64,000 nucleotides of DNA from Arenicellales bacterium (lineage in GTDB: Bacteria; Pseudomonadota; Gammaproteobacteria; Arenicellales; UBA868), in NCBI GenBank assembly GCA_030754035.1, contig JASMBC010000002.1, positions 77,441-141,440 on the forward strand. Direction: 5' to 3'. Position numbers and translations under genes: made by a program. Of the stretch, positions 52,478-62,866 are shown in pieces; the first letter of the stretch is position 1; the number at the start of each line of letters is the position of its first letter. Under the pieces are notes generated by a model. The model was not told where the DNA came from and made no database searches. It worked only from the letters and a program-made list of their open reading frames with translations.

Positions 52478-53269
52478 ATGACACGATATATGGGGAGCAC
52501 AGCTTTGAGTGAGAAGACAATATGGGTCAGCGGTACTCAAGGGGCATCTCTGGCAGTCAGGGTCTTAGCGGGCCAATTGCCCCGGGTAGTTTTTCTAGGA
52601 GGTTTTCGATCGGATATGGACGGTACCAAGGCGCAGTACCTGTCTGAGTGGTGTAGCAAAAGAAACCAGGCCTTCTTACGCTTTGATTATTCGGGCCACG
52701 GGTTGTCCGGGGGGCATTTTGAGGAGGGCACTATCAGCCGTTGGACAGCCGATGCGCTGGATGTCATCCGTGACCAGGCAGGAGGCCCCTGTGTGCTAGT
52801 TGGCTCCAGTATGGGTGGTTGGATCATGTTGCATGTGGCGTTAGCGCTGGGTCAGCAGGTCAAAGGCCTGCTGGGTGTTGCCGCAGCGCCTGATTTCACC
52901 CGGGATCTGGTATCACAGGAAATGGATGATGCGCAGCGCGACGAATTTGCGAGCACGGGCCGCGTGCGCCTCAGCAGTGATTATGATCCCCAGGGGTATC
53001 CGATCACTGAGGCACTGATCAGTGACGGTGAGACACAGTGCCTGTTGGACTGGCCTGTCAGGATCAGCGCGCCGGTTAGGTTACTTCAGGGCTTTGCTGA
53101 TACTGAGGTGCCCTGGCGCACGGCATTGCGTTTGTCCAAGGCCCTGGCAGCGCACGATGTACGTGTGCAATTACTCAAGGATGGCGATCATCGATTGTCG
53201 AGCCCTACGCAATTGGATCTACTGGGCGATACGCTGGCCGAACTTCTAGAGACGGTCAGCCAGGATTGA
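52478..53269 (+). CDS. Alpha/beta hydrolase
   Basis: A 263-residue hydrolase. Nucleophile elbow VLVGSSMGGW (GxSxG), oxyanion region FLGGFRSDMDGTK, acid probably D in LQGFADTEVP and His in KDGDHRLSS. This matches the small esterases related to ABHD10-type thioesterases; natural substrate unknown. ATG 52478 used; TTG 52505 (LSEKTIW) could be an alternative start. It is alone on the plus strand. Confidence 0.82.
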   Translation: MTRYMGSTALSEKTIWVSGTQGASLAVRVLAGQLPRVVFLGGFRSDMDGTKAQYLSEWCSKRNQAFLRFDYSGHGLSGGHFEEGTISRWTADALDVIRDQAGGPCVLVGSSMGGWIMLHVALALGQQVKGLLGVAAAPDFTRDLVSQEMDDAQRDEFASTGRVRLSSDYDPQGYPITEALISDGETQCLLDWPVRISAPVRLLQGFADTEVPWRTALRLSKALAAHDVRVQLLKDGDHRLSSPTQLDLLGDTLAELLETVSQD

Positions 53270-53689
53270 GGCCTTGATCAGGATTAATCACCGCCGGCCC
53301 ACGTTAGCGGCTCCGTCCGGGGCGTGAGCGCCAAGGCATCACGCGATTCTCAAATGTGTGAGCCTGGTGTTAGTCAATTGCTTGCACGAAGGCTCGAATG
53401 AGGGTTTTTGATCTTTGTGACGGTTTGAGGGCCGTAACTTCCGGGTACGGCCTGCCAGATTGAAGCCTCTTTAGTGCTCATAAAAACAGAATGACAAATC
53501 CGCTATCGAGTTTATTTTCAACGCTATGGTGCAAAATGGAACCAGGTTGATTCCCAAGGTGATGAAATTGATTGGCCGCTAGATCGGATCAGGAAATAGA
53601 CTCAACTCAGCTGTGGTGTTGGGCTTTTGAACTTGATTGCGAGTGTTTGCCTGCATGCTAGGATTGTCAGGACAACTGAAGGAGGTGTA
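53270..53689. promoter_or_regulatory. Noncoding stretch before xpt with an extended -10 promoter
   Basis: 420 bases without a gene. TGCTAGGAT at 53656-53664 is an extended -10 (TGn then TAGGAT) with TTGCGA 16 bases upstream at 53637-53642; transcription would start near 53671, just ahead of the strong ribosome site. A 7-bp stem (GGCCGTA with TACGGCC) lies near 53428-53450 but has no T tract. No purine riboswitch is visible, in contrast to xpt in Firmicutes. Confidence 0.4.
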
Positions 53690-54268
53690 ATGCAGGAACT
53701 GATCCAGAAAATTGAGCACGAAGGTGAGCACGTCGGCGGCGGTATCGTCAAAGTCGATAGTTTTCTTAATCACCAGGTCGACCCGGCACTGACCGAGCGG
53801 ATGGCCAAGGAGATGAGCGAGCGGTTTCGCGCTGCGGGAGTCGGCCGGATCACCCGGGTATTGACCGCAGAAGTCAGCGGTATTCCTGTTGCATTGGAGG
53901 TTGCCGGGCAGTTTGGAGCCCTTCTGATTTACGCGCGCAAAAGCCAGTCGCGCATCATGACGGGAACCTACTATGTTGCCGAGGCGATCAGTCGGACCCG
54001 CGGCACAAGCTCTGACCTGATGATTGATCGCCGTTTCCTGGGCTCACAGGACGAGGTGTTGATCGTTGACGATTTCCTTGCCACTGGCGCGACCCTCGGT
54101 GCACTGGCCAAGCTGGTCGCAGAAAGCGGCGCACGCCTGTGTGGTATTGGTTGCGTGATCGAAAAACCAGCCGAGGGTGGGCGCGATGTCTTAGGTAGTG
54201 TGGGCGCGCCGGTGATAACGTTGGCTAAGATCCTGTTTGAGGATGGTGGCCTGCGGGTGGTGCCCTGA
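53690..54268 (+). CDS. xpt: Xanthine phosphoribosyltransferase
   Basis: Purine salvage enzyme, 192 residues, Xpt type (not E. coli Gpt). KVDSFLNHQVDPAL is the Xpt family signature and VLIVDDFLATGATLGAL the PRPP-binding loop. ATG 53690 has AAGGAGG 5 bases upstream, so the longer frame (53627) is rejected. The neighbour downstream is the alkyltransferase-like gene, 8 bases away. Confidence 0.92.
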   Translation: MQELIQKIEHEGEHVGGGIVKVDSFLNHQVDPALTERMAKEMSERFRAAGVGRITRVLTAEVSGIPVALEVAGQFGALLIYARKSQSRIMTGTYYVAEAISRTRGTSSDLMIDRRFLGSQDEVLIVDDFLATGATLGALAKLVAESGARLCGIGCVIEKPAEGGRDVLGSVGAPVITLAKILFEDGGLRVVP

Positions 54269-54276
54269 GGGTTATC

Positions 54277-54648
54277 ATGGGAGATGGGATTTACCAAGTT
54301 ATCTATACGCTGGTGCAAGCGGTGCCTTTTGGACAGGTAGCGACCTACGGTCAGATCGCTCGCCTCGCCGGTTGCGGCGCACGCCAGGTGGGTTATGCCA
54401 TGGCTGCGGTGAAGGCGCCAGACATCCCCTGGCACCGGGTGGTTAATAGCCGCGGCGCGGTCAGCACCCGCTCAGTCGGTGCACCCGATCCTGAGCAGCG
54501 TCGCCGGCTCGAGGAAGAAGGCGTATTGTTCGACCCCTTTGGGCGAGTGAATCTTGCCGTTTTCCAGTGGCCGGGTCCGGACGGCAGCTGGTGGATTGAA
54601 AAGGGTATGGAGCCGCCTTTGCTGATGCCCACGCCTTTGAATAATTAA
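54277..54648 (+). CDS. Alkyltransferase-like DNA-binding protein (ATL)
   Basis: A 123-residue protein with the DNA-binding domain of O6-alkylguanine-DNA alkyltransferase. The active-site PCHRV is replaced by PWHRV (W52), so it cannot accept alkyl groups; such ATL proteins bind O6-alkylguanine and hand lesions to nucleotide excision repair. The recognition helix and Arg finger ([11 protein letters not shown]36) are present. It shares the operon with xpt. Confidence 0.9.
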   Translation: MGDGIYQVIYTLVQAVPFGQVATYGQIARLAGCGARQVGYAMAAVKAPDIPWHRVVNSRGAVSTRSVGAPDPEQRRRLEEEGVLFDPFGRVNLAVFQWPGPDGSWWIEKGMEPPLLMPTPLNN

Positions 54649-54679
54649 TGATATACGCAGCTCAGGGAGATCAGACGCT

Positions 54680-55714
54680 ATGAGAAGTGGTCGTTGTATT
54701 CATGTGGTCAGTTGCCATGCGGAAGGCGAGGTTGGGGATGTCATTGTCGGCGGGGTTACGCCGCCAAGCGGTGAAAATCTGTGGGAACGCTCGCGGGCGT
54801 TGGAAAGTGACGCTGAACTGCGTGATTTCCTGCTGAATGAGCCTCGTGGCGGAGTATTCCGACATGCCAACCTACTGGTACCTCCGATGGATAACCGCGC
54901 GGATGCCGCATTTATTATTATGGAGCCCTCGTTCTTTCCGCCGATGTCTGGATCAAACGCGATATGCGTTACAACCGTTCTTCTGGAAACCGGCATCTTG
55001 CCTATGACGGAGCCTGAGACAGTGTTGCACCTGGAAGCGCCTGGTGGGCTGGTTCGCGCCACTGCGACCTGTCACAACGGTACTGTCGAGCAGGTAAGTA
55101 TCCGCAATGTGCCGTCTTTCGTCGATCAACTCGGGGCCGTAATTGAAGTAGCAGGGATTGGCTCACTCACGGTTGATACCGCTTATGGAGGCGATAGTTT
55201 CTGTCTGGTAGATGCGAAGGAGCTTGGGTTTGCTGTTAGCGCCGATGAGGCGGCCGCGTTAGTCGACTGTGGCCGCAAGATTACTGTTGCAGCTAACGAA
55301 CAGCTCGGCTTTACCCATCCGGACAATCCACAGTGGACGCATTTATCTTTTTGCATGATGACCTGTCCGTTAACTTCAGAAGGCAACGCCTTGGTCGGTC
55401 GTCACACCGTGGTGATTCAACCCGGTAAACTGGATCGCTCACCATGTGGTACCGGATGCAGTGCCCGGATGGCAGTATTGCATGCCCGTGAACTGCTACA
55501 GACGGGCCAGCGCTTTATCGGTGAATCAGTGATCGGCTCGCGTTTCAATTGCCAGATCGACGAGACCGTTAGCATGAGCGACGGGCGCAATGCGGTAGTC
55601 CCGTCTCTGGCTGGAAGAGCCTGGATAACCGGCGTACATCAGCATATGTTGGATCCAAATGATCCATGGCCAACCGGATACCGGCTATCGGACACCTGGC
55701 CAAGCGGCGATTAG
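54680..55714 (+). CDS. Proline racemase-family enzyme (hydroxyproline epimerase / 3-hydroxyproline dehydratase)
   Basis: A 344-residue PLP-independent enzyme. The first acid/base position is S90 ([13 protein letters not shown]) and the second is C256 ([14 protein letters not shown]), so it is of the Ser/Cys type. From published work on the superfamily, this pairing is found in enzymes acting as 4-hydroxyproline 2-epimerase and/or trans-3-hydroxy-L-proline dehydratase rather than in true racemases with Cys/Cys. No other hydroxyproline-catabolic gene lies near. Its last bases overlap the convergent ROK gene by 4. Confidence 0.87.
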   Translation: MRSGRCIHVVSCHAEGEVGDVIVGGVTPPSGENLWERSRALESDAELRDFLLNEPRGGVFRHANLLVPPMDNRADAAFIIMEPSFFPPMSGSNAICVTTVLLETGILPMTEPETVLHLEAPGGLVRATATCHNGTVEQVSIRNVPSFVDQLGAVIEVAGIGSLTVDTAYGGDSFCLVDAKELGFAVSADEAAALVDCGRKITVAANEQLGFTHPDNPQWTHLSFCMMTCPLTSEGNALVGRHTVVIQPGKLDRSPCGTGCSARMAVLHARELLQTGQRFIGESVIGSRFNCQIDETVSMSDGRNAVVPSLAGRAWITGVHQHMLDPNDPWPTGYRLSDTWPSGD

Positions 55715-56592
55715 CGATGCCATAGGTGGGCGGCGCCACGCACACCCGCGCTGTCACCATGCTGATTGCGCCGTATTGGGGTGTCTAATGAGGCATTAAA
55801 AACATGGGCGGCAACCCGTTGAGCGCCCTCGGTATACAGACAGTCGATGTTGGAAAGACCACCCCCGAGAACCACGACATGTGGGTCCAATATGTTGATC
55901 ACGCTGGCAAGAGCTTTACCGAAGCGTTCAAGCAGGTTTTCGAGCGCGAGCTGTGCAGTTGCATTCTGGCGTCCAGCGTCGGCAACGATCTCTTGGGGTG
56001 ATAGAGTTGGGTCGCCGCCGAGGCGCTGGTAGTCGGCGCTGAAGCCCGGGCCCGAAAGGAAGGTTTCGATGCAACCGTGTTGGCCGCAATAACATAAAGG
56101 CCCATTTTGTTCGAGGTAGTTGTGACCCCATTCCCCGGCAATGTGCTGCAGTCCGGGCAACAGTTCTCCGTTGACCACAATGCCTCCACCGACCCCTGTT
56201 CCCATGATGACCCCAAAGACACTGGCTGCATTTTGCCCGGCGCCATCGACCGCTTCAGCAAGCGTAAAACAGTTGGCATCATTCTCAAGTCGCACGGGTC
56301 GTGACAGAAGTGTCTCAAGGTCCTGGAGCAGCGGCTGACCAATGAGACACTGGGTATTCGAGTTTTTTACCCTGCCGGTATTATCCAGTGCACCCGGGGC
56401 CGCGACCCCAATTGAGCAACGCGTCTCACTGCGTGCCTCAAGGTCAGTCACCAGGGAGGCGATATTCTCAAGGATCGCCTGGTAGCCTTGTTGTTGCGGA
56501 GTCGGGCGACGTTGTCGTGCGGTTTCTGCGCCTGTGGCATCGAGGAGAACCCCCTCGGTCTTGGTACCACCTAGGTCGATCCCGATTTCCAT
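55711..56592 (-). CDS. ROK-family sugar kinase
   Basis: A 293-residue kinase with the ATP motif [14 protein letters not shown], catalytic D in [19 protein letters not shown], and the ROK zinc motif [18 protein letters not shown]. Likely phosphorylates fructose, glucose or N-acetylhexosamine; specificity cannot be read. ATG 56592. Convergent with the proline racemase family gene. Confidence 0.88.
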   Translation of the reverse strand: MEIGIDLGGTKTEGVLLDATGAETARQRRPTPQQQGYQAILENIASLVTDLEARSETRCSIGVAAPGALDNTGRVKNSNTQCLIGQPLLQDLETLLSRPVRLENDANCFTLAEAVDGAGQNAASVFGVIMGTGVGGGIVVNGELLPGLQHIAGEWGHNYLEQNGPLCYCGQHGCIETFLSGPGFSADYQRLGGDPTLSPQEIVADAGRQNATAQLALENLLERFGKALASVINILDPHVVVLGGGLSNIDCLYTEGAQRVAAHVFNASLDTPIRRNQHGDSAGVRGAAHLWHR

Positions 56593-56630
56593 TCCGCTTG
56601 GGGAGGGTGCCGCTGTGGGTGGCTCGCGGA

Positions 56631-57449
56631 TCAGTTATCCCGAGTGAAAGTAATCTGGGCGTAGGCTGAATGGTTGTGGATAGATTCAAAGTTTTCCGCT
56701 TCTACCACGTAGCCATTGATACGCTCATCTTGGTTTAGTTGACCCGCGACATCACGCACCAGGTCTTCAACGAATTTGGGGTTATCGTAGGCCTTCTCAG
56801 TCACATATTTTTCGTCTGGCCGCTTCAACAGGCCGTAGAGTTCGCAGCTGGCTTCTTTCTCAACGATATCGATGATCTCTTCTATCCAGATAAACGCGCT
56901 GGCTTTGATACTGATGGTGACATGAGAGCGCTGGTTATGGGCGCCGTATTCAGAGATTTTTTTGGAGCAGGGGCAAAGACTGGTTACGGGGACGACAACC
57001 CGCACCTCGGTTGAAACTGTGTTTCCGGCGATTTCACCGATCAGAGTGACCTGGTAATCCATTAAACTCTTTACCCCGGTGATGGGGGCTGTCTTTTCTA
57101 AAAAGAAGGGGAACGTCATCTCAATATGGCCGGTCCCAGCATCCAGGTGTTCGCAGGTCTCCTGTAGCATGGCCCGAAAAGAGCGCACCGAGATTTCACG
57201 TTCGTGATTGCTTAGTATCTCCACGAACCGGGACATATGGGTTCCCTTGAAGTTGTCTGGTAATTCCACATACATATTGAAAGTTGCAACAGTATGTTGC
57301 TCGTTGCCGCTACGGTCCTGAATACGCACGGGGTGACGCACATCCTTGACGCCAACCTTGTCAATAGTCAGGTTGCGGCTATCGGGGCTGTTCTGAATGT
57401 CGGCTATATCATCCGCACTCTGGCTGAGCGCGGTTTCGGCTTTAGGCAT
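56631..57449 (-). CDS. folE2: GTP cyclohydrolase I type IB (FolE2)
   Basis: First step of folate (and queuosine-type) pathways, GTP to dihydroneopterin triphosphate. 272 residues from ATG 57449; [20 protein letters not shown] is the likely N-terminus; the frame runs on to 57569 without support. The metal Cys is in [10 protein letters not shown]; the active-site Glu-containing text and HNQRSHVTI are present. This is the metal-flexible form often kept under zinc limitation; whether a folE also exists cannot be told. Folate supply fits a C1-active organism but nothing links it directly. Confidence 0.93.
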   Translation of the reverse strand: MPKAETALSQSADDIADIQNSPDSRNLTIDKVGVKDVRHPVRIQDRSGNEQHTVATFNMYVELPDNFKGTHMSRFVEILSNHEREISVRSFRAMLQETCEHLDAGTGHIEMTFPFFLEKTAPITGVKSLMDYQVTLIGEIAGNTVSTEVRVVVPVTSLCPCSKKISEYGAHNQRSHVTISIKASAFIWIEEIIDIVEKEASCELYGLLKRPDEKYVTEKAYDNPKFVEDLVRDVAGQLNQDERINGYVVEAENFESIHNHSAYAQITFTRDN

Positions 57450-57484
57450 GAAAGGAGATGGTCTTGGGTTGTGGCTGGGGAAGT

Positions 57485-59356
57485 TTAAGCAGAATGGCGG
57501 GAAGCGGCAAGGTTGCCAGGCTTGCGATGACGTACCGATCTCACGATACCAGTTGCATCGAGTCCGCATTGGGCAAGCACCTCGGCCGGGTCACCTTGCT
57601 CAATATGCTGGTCGGGAAGACCCAGCATCAATAGGGCGCTAGCCCGTTCATATTGAGCAAGGGTTTCTGCAACACCTGCGCCTGCCCCACCGCGAATACT
57701 GTTCTCCTCCACGGTGACCAGAAGCTCGTGTGTGTCGGCCAACTGCTTTATCATCTCGGTGTCGAGCGGCTTGACACTACGCATGTTGACCACAGTAGCA
57801 TCAAGGTCTTCTCCAGCTTCAAGGGCTGGCGCCAGTGTCGACCCAAAAGCCAGCAGTGCTACCTCCCGTCCTTCACGGCGCAACTGGGCTTTGCCGATTG
57901 GCACTTGGGTCATCTGCTGATTTTCTGCAACACCTGGTCCAGATCCGCGCGGGTAACGCACCGCTGTGGGGCCCGGATGCAAAAAAGCTGTGTACAACAT
58001 ATTCCGACACTCCGCTTCATCAGCTGGCGCGAATACCGTCATCCCTGGAACGCAACGCAGGAAACTAAGGTCAAATGTACCCTGATGGGTAGGGCCATCG
58101 GCACCGACAATGCCGGCGCGGTCAATGGCAAATGTCACATCCAGACCCTGCACGCTGATATCGTGAATCAACTGATCATAGGCGCGTTGCAGGAAGGTGG
58201 AATAGATGGCGACCACAGGCTTGAGCCCCTCGCAGGCGGTGCCAGCGGCAAAAGTCAGCGCGTGCTGTTCCGCAATACCGACATCGAAGTAGCGTTTGGG
58301 GTAATTCTCGGCAAAGCGGGTCAGTCCAGAGCCCTCGCGCATCGCCGGAGTAATGCCAACCAGTCGTTTATCGGCGCCAGCCATGTCGCATAGCCAGTCG
58401 CCGAACACCTGGGTATAGGTTCGCTTGCTGGACTTTTTCTCGACTTTACCTGTGCTCGGGTCGAAGGGTCCGATACCGTGGAATGCTACCGGCTCGCCTT
58501 CGGCGGGTTTGAAGCCTTTGCCTTTTTGGGTCGCAATATGCAAAAAGCGCGGTCCTTCCATCGCTTTCATGTTTCTCAAAGTTGAGATCAGCGTGGGCAT
58601 GTCGTGTCCGTTGATTGGGCCGATATAGTTAAAGCCAAGTTCTTCAAACAACGTGCTGGGCATGACCATGCCTTTGAGGTGTTCCTCCCAGCGCCGCGCG
58701 AAGGCCTGCACTGGTGGCGCAGTGCCCAGAACAGTTTTGCTGCCCTCTCTAACGGTGGTGTAAGCCCGGCCTGAGAGAATACGTGCAAGATAGTTGGACA
58801 TGGCGCCGACGTTGCGCGAAATGGACATCTCGTTATCGTTAAGGATTACCAAAAGATTGGCATCCATGTCTCCAGCGTTATACAACGCTTCCATGGCTTG
58901 ACCCGCAGTGAGCGCGCCGTCGCCGATGATGGCGGTCACCTGTCGTGGCACATCGTCTAGTTGGGCAGCAACCGCCATGCCCAGTGCAGCACTGATTGAG
59001 GTGCTGGAATGGCCAGCGCCAAAGGTATCGTATTCACTCTCGGTGCGTTTCAAAAATCCCGAGAGCCCGCCGGCCTTGCGGATAGTGGACATTTGCCGGC
59101 GCCGGCCAGTGAGGATTTTATGGGGGTAGGCCTGGTGGCCGATATCCCACACCAGCCGATCATTAGGGGTATCGAAGACGTAGTGCAGCGCAATCGTCAG
59201 TTCCACCGTTCCAAGGCCCGGCGCGAGATGCCCACCGGTGGTTGCGGTCACCTCGATCAGGAACCGACGCAACTCCTCTGCAAGCCCAACCAGCTCGTGC
59301 TCGTCCAGCTGACGCAAATCTGCAGGTGAGTCAATGGTATCAAGAAGAGGCGGCAT
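57485..59356 (-). CDS. dxs: 1-deoxy-D-xylulose-5-phosphate synthase
   Basis: TPP enzyme starting the MEP pathway, 623 residues. TPP motif [20 protein letters not shown] followed by DNEMSIS; catalytic region [10 protein letters not shown]; transketolase-like domains [15 protein letters not shown]. Order xseB-ispA-dxs on the minus strand is the classic gammaproteobacterial cluster; gap to ispA is 88 bases. Confidence 0.97.
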   Translation of the reverse strand: MPPLLDTIDSPADLRQLDEHELVGLAEELRRFLIEVTATTGGHLAPGLGTVELTIALHYVFDTPNDRLVWDIGHQAYPHKILTGRRRQMSTIRKAGGLSGFLKRTESEYDTFGAGHSSTSISAALGMAVAAQLDDVPRQVTAIIGDGALTAGQAMEALYNAGDMDANLLVILNDNEMSISRNVGAMSNYLARILSGRAYTTVREGSKTVLGTAPPVQAFARRWEEHLKGMVMPSTLFEELGFNYIGPINGHDMPTLISTLRNMKAMEGPRFLHIATQKGKGFKPAEGEPVAFHGIGPFDPSTGKVEKKSSKRTYTQVFGDWLCDMAGADKRLVGITPAMREGSGLTRFAENYPKRYFDVGIAEQHALTFAAGTACEGLKPVVAIYSTFLQRAYDQLIHDISVQGLDVTFAIDRAGIVGADGPTHQGTFDLSFLRCVPGMTVFAPADEAECRNMLYTAFLHPGPTAVRYPRGSGPGVAENQQMTQVPIGKAQLRREGREVALLAFGSTLAPALEAGEDLDATVVNMRSVKPLDTEMIKQLADTHELLVTVEENSIRGGAGAGVAETLAQYERASALLMLGLPDQHIEQGDPAEVLAQCGLDATGIVRSVRHRKPGNLAASRHSA

Positions 59357-59444
59357 AAACGGGGGTTGTCAACGCTAAATGAATAATGGACTGGCCTGGA
59401 GGAATCTGAGGCCTAATGGATTGATCATACCGTGTTGGCGGCAG

Positions 59445-60344
59445 TTAGTGGGATCGTTCAATAGTAAACTGGGCCAAAGCGATCAGCAGCGTACTGTTAA
59501 AAGCGGCATGATCAAGCGCCGCGATTGCCTCATCACCCAGTGCCTGGGCATAGTGTCGTGATGATGATTCACCCAGCGCGCTGAGGAAGGTGGGTTTCCC
59601 TTTTTGACGGTCAGCGCCAGCGAGTTTGCCAAGAGTCACGGTATCGGCCGTGCCATCGAGGATATCGTCTACTACCTGAAATGCGAGGCCGAGTGGTCGG
59701 GCGTAGCCTGTAAGTTGTTGCAGCACAACGGGATCAGCGGTTGCGGTGAGCGCCCCCAGTTGCACGGCTGCCTCAATTAGGGCCCCTGTTTTTTTACGAT
59801 GCATATTGGCGAGAGTGTCGACCGGGGGATCGCAGGCAACCAGGTCGAGGTCAATCGCCTGACCACCCGCCAGCCCTAGCGAACCGGCAGCGTGTGTCAG
59901 GATCTGCACCATCTGCAGTTGACGAGCCGGTGGCAGGCCTGTCGCGGAGTAGGTGCACAGCGTCTCGAAAGCAAGGGTCTGTAATGCATCGCCAGCTAAA
60001 ATGGCAGTCGCTTCATCAAAAGCCCGGTGGCAGGACGGTTTACCCCGGCGCAAATCATCATCATCCATCGCTGGCAGATCGTCATGGATTAAAGAGAAAG
60101 CATGTATCAGTTCTACCGCACACGCAGGTATGTCCAGAGCTCTTTCATCAGTCCCGAGAGCCCTGCCACTGGCATACACCAAAGCCGCTCGGTATCGCTT
60201 ACCCGCGCCGATGCTGGCATAGCGCATAGCCTGGTGAAGCTCGCAAGGCTCGCAGTCCGATGCCGGTAACAGGTTTTCCAGGCGCTGATCAACTTGCTCC
60301 CGCCACTGTGTCCAAAGGGGGGCAAGCAGTTGATTGTTTGTCAC
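59445..60344 (-). CDS. ispA: Farnesyl diphosphate synthase
   Basis: Trans-prenyltransferase of 299 residues. First Asp-rich motif HDDLPAMDDDDLRRGKP (DDx4D form), second VVDDILD. Also GAGKRYRAAL. Supplies FPP for quinones and undecaprenol. GTG 60344 overlaps the xseB stop (GTGA). Confidence 0.96.
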   Translation of the reverse strand: MTNNQLLAPLWTQWREQVDQRLENLLPASDCEPCELHQAMRYASIGAGKRYRAALVYASGRALGTDERALDIPACAVELIHAFSLIHDDLPAMDDDDLRRGKPSCHRAFDEATAILAGDALQTLAFETLCTYSATGLPPARQLQMVQILTHAAGSLGLAGGQAIDLDLVACDPPVDTLANMHRKKTGALIEAAVQLGALTATADPVVLQQLTGYARPLGLAFQVVDDILDGTADTVTLGKLAGADRQKGKPTFLSALGESSSRHYAQALGDEAIAALDHAAFNSTLLIALAQFTIERSH

Positions 60345-60586
60345 GCTTCGTCCGGGTCGAAGGGGGTGCTTTGCAGTTCCCCCTCTTTTTCAAGTAATTG
60401 CTGCACTCGGACCTCAGCTGCCTGCAGGCTGTCGCGACAATCGCGGACCAAGCTCATTCCGTCCTCAAAGTCCTTCAGCGATGCTTCCAGAGATTGCTCT
60501 CCGCTTTCCATTCTCTCAACAATCGTTTCCAGTTCTTTGAGGGATTTTTCAAACTCCCCGACGCGGGAACGGGATTTTTTGGCCAT
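60341..60586 (-). CDS. xseB: Exodeoxyribonuclease VII small subunit
   Basis: Small coiled-coil protein of 81 residues with EKSLKELETIVERMESGEQS, the diagnostic repeat of XseB, followed by SLEASLKDFEDGMSLVRDC. Head of the xseB-ispA-dxs cluster. Confidence 0.95.
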   Translation of the reverse strand: MAKKSRSRVGEFEKSLKELETIVERMESGEQSLEASLKDFEDGMSLVRDCRDSLQAAEVRVQQLLEKEGELQSTPFDPDEA

Positions 60587-60933
60587 GAAATTGTCTCTGT
60601 CGTGGGTGCGGTTAGCCGCCCCGGGTGGGGCAGCACTCGATGTTCAGGGATTCTATCCCAGCGTCGGAGTAATCAACAATCGCGCCCACTGGAGATATCG
60701 GCCGGGATCAGATTTGGTGCTGGAGAGAAGGGGCAATGGCTTTGTTGGTCGGGCCTTCTGTCAAGAACTCGTAACAGTGGCTTAAGCGTGTCTCAGTGAT
60801 TGACAACGGTTGTCCGTGGCGCAAATACTGAGCCAGAGGATTAAGAAAATCTGGGCTGACAGCCGGATGGCTTTAGTTCTTCGTGTATGATTCGCATCGA
60901 TTCGATTCCCTGGTACCTGCAAACCTGTAATTG
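60587..60933. other. Divergent intergenic region, xseB cluster / parE
   Basis: 347 bases without a gene. A TATGAT at 60886-60891 could serve as a weak -10 for parE, but no -35 lies at the right distance (CTGACA at 60856 is 24 bases away). The promoter for xseB must also be here. Open frames seen across it are antisense shadows. Nothing else recognised. Confidence 0.4.
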
Positions 60934-62826
60934 ATGGTTGAAAGTTACGACGCCTCAGCAATCGAAGTCCTTACCGGGCTTCAACCGGTCCGCAAACGTC
61001 CGGGTATGTACACCCAGACTGATCGGCCTAATCACCTTGTCCAAGAGGTGGTGGACAACAGTGTCGATGAGGCTATCACCGGGTATGCGCATCGGATTGA
61101 AGTGATTCTGTATAAGGATGCTTCAGTCAGCGTCAGTGATGATGGACGCGGCATGCCCGTTGATCGTCACAAGGGCGAAAGAGTAAGCGGCGTCGAGGTC
61201 ATTCTCACGCGATTGCATGCCGGTGGAAAATTTTCGGATAAATCCTACGCTTATTCCGGGGGTTTACATGGAGTAGGTGTCTCGGTGGTTAACGCGCTGT
61301 CCTCGAAACTCGAGGTCAGCGTCAAACGCGGTGGCCAGCAACACCGAATGCAGTTTCGTGATGGCATGCCAACAGCGCCACTCAAAGCCGTCGCTAAGGT
61401 TGGGGTACGTAATACCGGCACCACGGTACGCTTTTGGCCGGATCCCCAGTTTTTTGATTCTCCCACAGTTTCAATATCCCGACTGAAACGGTTGCTCAAG
61501 GCGAAGGCGGTTCTGTGCCCTGGACTGAGGATCGATTTTCGCGATGAGCAGAATCGCAAAAATAACGAAACTTGGGAGTACGAAGACGGTTTGCCCGATT
61601 ATCTGTTAGGAGAAATTGGGGTAGGTGAACTGGTACCTGATCCGCCGTTCGTCGGTCACATTGCGGCAAAAGAGCAGCAGGTACATTGGGCGGTTACCTG
61701 GCTCGAGGACGGCGGTGAAGGCATCGGCGAAAGTTACGTCAACTTGATTCCGACAACACAGGGCGGCAGTCACGTCAGTGGTTTTCGCAGTGGCTTGACT
61801 GATGCAGTGCGAGAGTTCTGCGATTACCGGGCACTGTTGCCGCGGGGTGTCAAGTTGGCGCCGGAGGACGTCTGGCAATACTGCGCTTTTGTTCTTTCGC
61901 TACGGATGAAAGAGCCCCAGTTCACCGGGCAGGCCAAAGATCGCTTGTCGTCACGAGACGCCGGGACCTTTACCAGTGGTGCAGCTAAAGATGCGTTCAG
62001 TCTGTGGCTCAATCAACACGCGGACCAAGGTGAACGTATCGCCCGTCTTGCCATTGACAGTGCGCAGTCGCGGCTTAAGTCTGCTCGTCAGGTCGAGCGC
62101 AAGAAAGTGGCCACAGGCCCGACTCTGCCGGGCAAACTGGCCGATTGCACTAGCCAGGACACTAAATACACCGAACTCTTCCTGGTAGAAGGCGACTCTG
62201 CGGGTGGTTCAGCCAAGCAGGCGCGTGACAAGAACTTCCAGGCCATCCTGCCGTTGCGCGGTAAGATTCTGAACACCTGGGAGGTCGATCCGACAGAGGT
62301 TCTTGGGTCGCAGTCAGTACACGATGTTGCCGTGGCTTTGGGGGTCGATCCTGGCGCATCGGACTGCTCAGGGTTGCGTTACGGGCGGGTTTGCATACTC
62401 GCCGATGCTGATTCTGACGGCGCCCATATCGCGACCTTGCTTTGCGCTCTTTTCGTGCGCCACTTTCGCCCTTTGGTGAGTGCTGGGCGGGTCTGTGTCT
62501 CTTTGCCACCGCTTTATCGGATCGATGTCGGCAAGCATGTTTTTTATGCGGTCGACGATGCAGAGAAGGAGGCTGTGCTGGAAAGTATCCGCAAGGAAAA
62601 GCTGCGCGGATCGGTCAATGTTCAGCGCTTCAAAGGCCTGGGCGAAATGAATCCCTCGCAACTTCGAGAGACCACCATGGACCCTGCATCACGGCGCCTG
62701 ATTGAACTGACTCTGGACAGCGGCCACAGGACTGACAACATGCTGGATTTGCTGCTGGCGCGAAAGCGGGCTTCGGATCGTAAGGCCTGGCTGGGCAAGA
62801 TTGGAGACCGGGCCGAGGTTGCATAA
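60934..62826 (+). CDS. parE: DNA topoisomerase IV subunit B
   Basis: ATPase subunit of topoisomerase IV, which decatenates daughter chromosomes, 630 residues. GHKL ATPase motifs: VVDNSVDEA, SDDGRGMPVD and GGLHGVGVSVVN; the TOPRIM domain has LVEGDSAGGSAKQAR and ADADSDGAHI. Length and the short C-terminal end (ParE 630 in E. coli) exclude GyrB (about 800). ATG 60934 preferred over TTG 60931. The parC gene is not in the window. Confidence 0.95.
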   Translation: MVESYDASAIEVLTGLQPVRKRPGMYTQTDRPNHLVQEVVDNSVDEAITGYAHRIEVILYKDASVSVSDDGRGMPVDRHKGERVSGVEVILTRLHAGGKFSDKSYAYSGGLHGVGVSVVNALSSKLEVSVKRGGQQHRMQFRDGMPTAPLKAVAKVGVRNTGTTVRFWPDPQFFDSPTVSISRLKRLLKAKAVLCPGLRIDFRDEQNRKNNETWEYEDGLPDYLLGEIGVGELVPDPPFVGHIAAKEQQVHWAVTWLEDGGEGIGESYVNLIPTTQGGSHVSGFRSGLTDAVREFCDYRALLPRGVKLAPEDVWQYCAFVLSLRMKEPQFTGQAKDRLSSRDAGTFTSGAAKDAFSLWLNQHADQGERIARLAIDSAQSRLKSARQVERKKVATGPTLPGKLADCTSQDTKYTELFLVEGDSAGGSAKQARDKNFQAILPLRGKILNTWEVDPTEVLGSQSVHDVAVALGVDPGASDCSGLRYGRVCILADADSDGAHIATLLCALFVRHFRPLVSAGRVCVSLPPLYRIDVGKHVFYAVDDAEKEAVLESIRKEKLRGSVNVQRFKGLGEMNPSQLRETTMDPASRRLIELTLDSGHRTDNMLDLLLARKRASDRKAWLGKIGDRAEVA

Positions 62827-62866
62827 GCGATATCCGGCGCCTCTGCGAGCCGTGGTGCTTTTCGCC

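Noticed and set aside
53270..53689. Possible purine riboswitch before xpt
   Set aside because: No three-way junction pattern or conserved loop bases could be recognised; the promoter appears to lie just before the gene.
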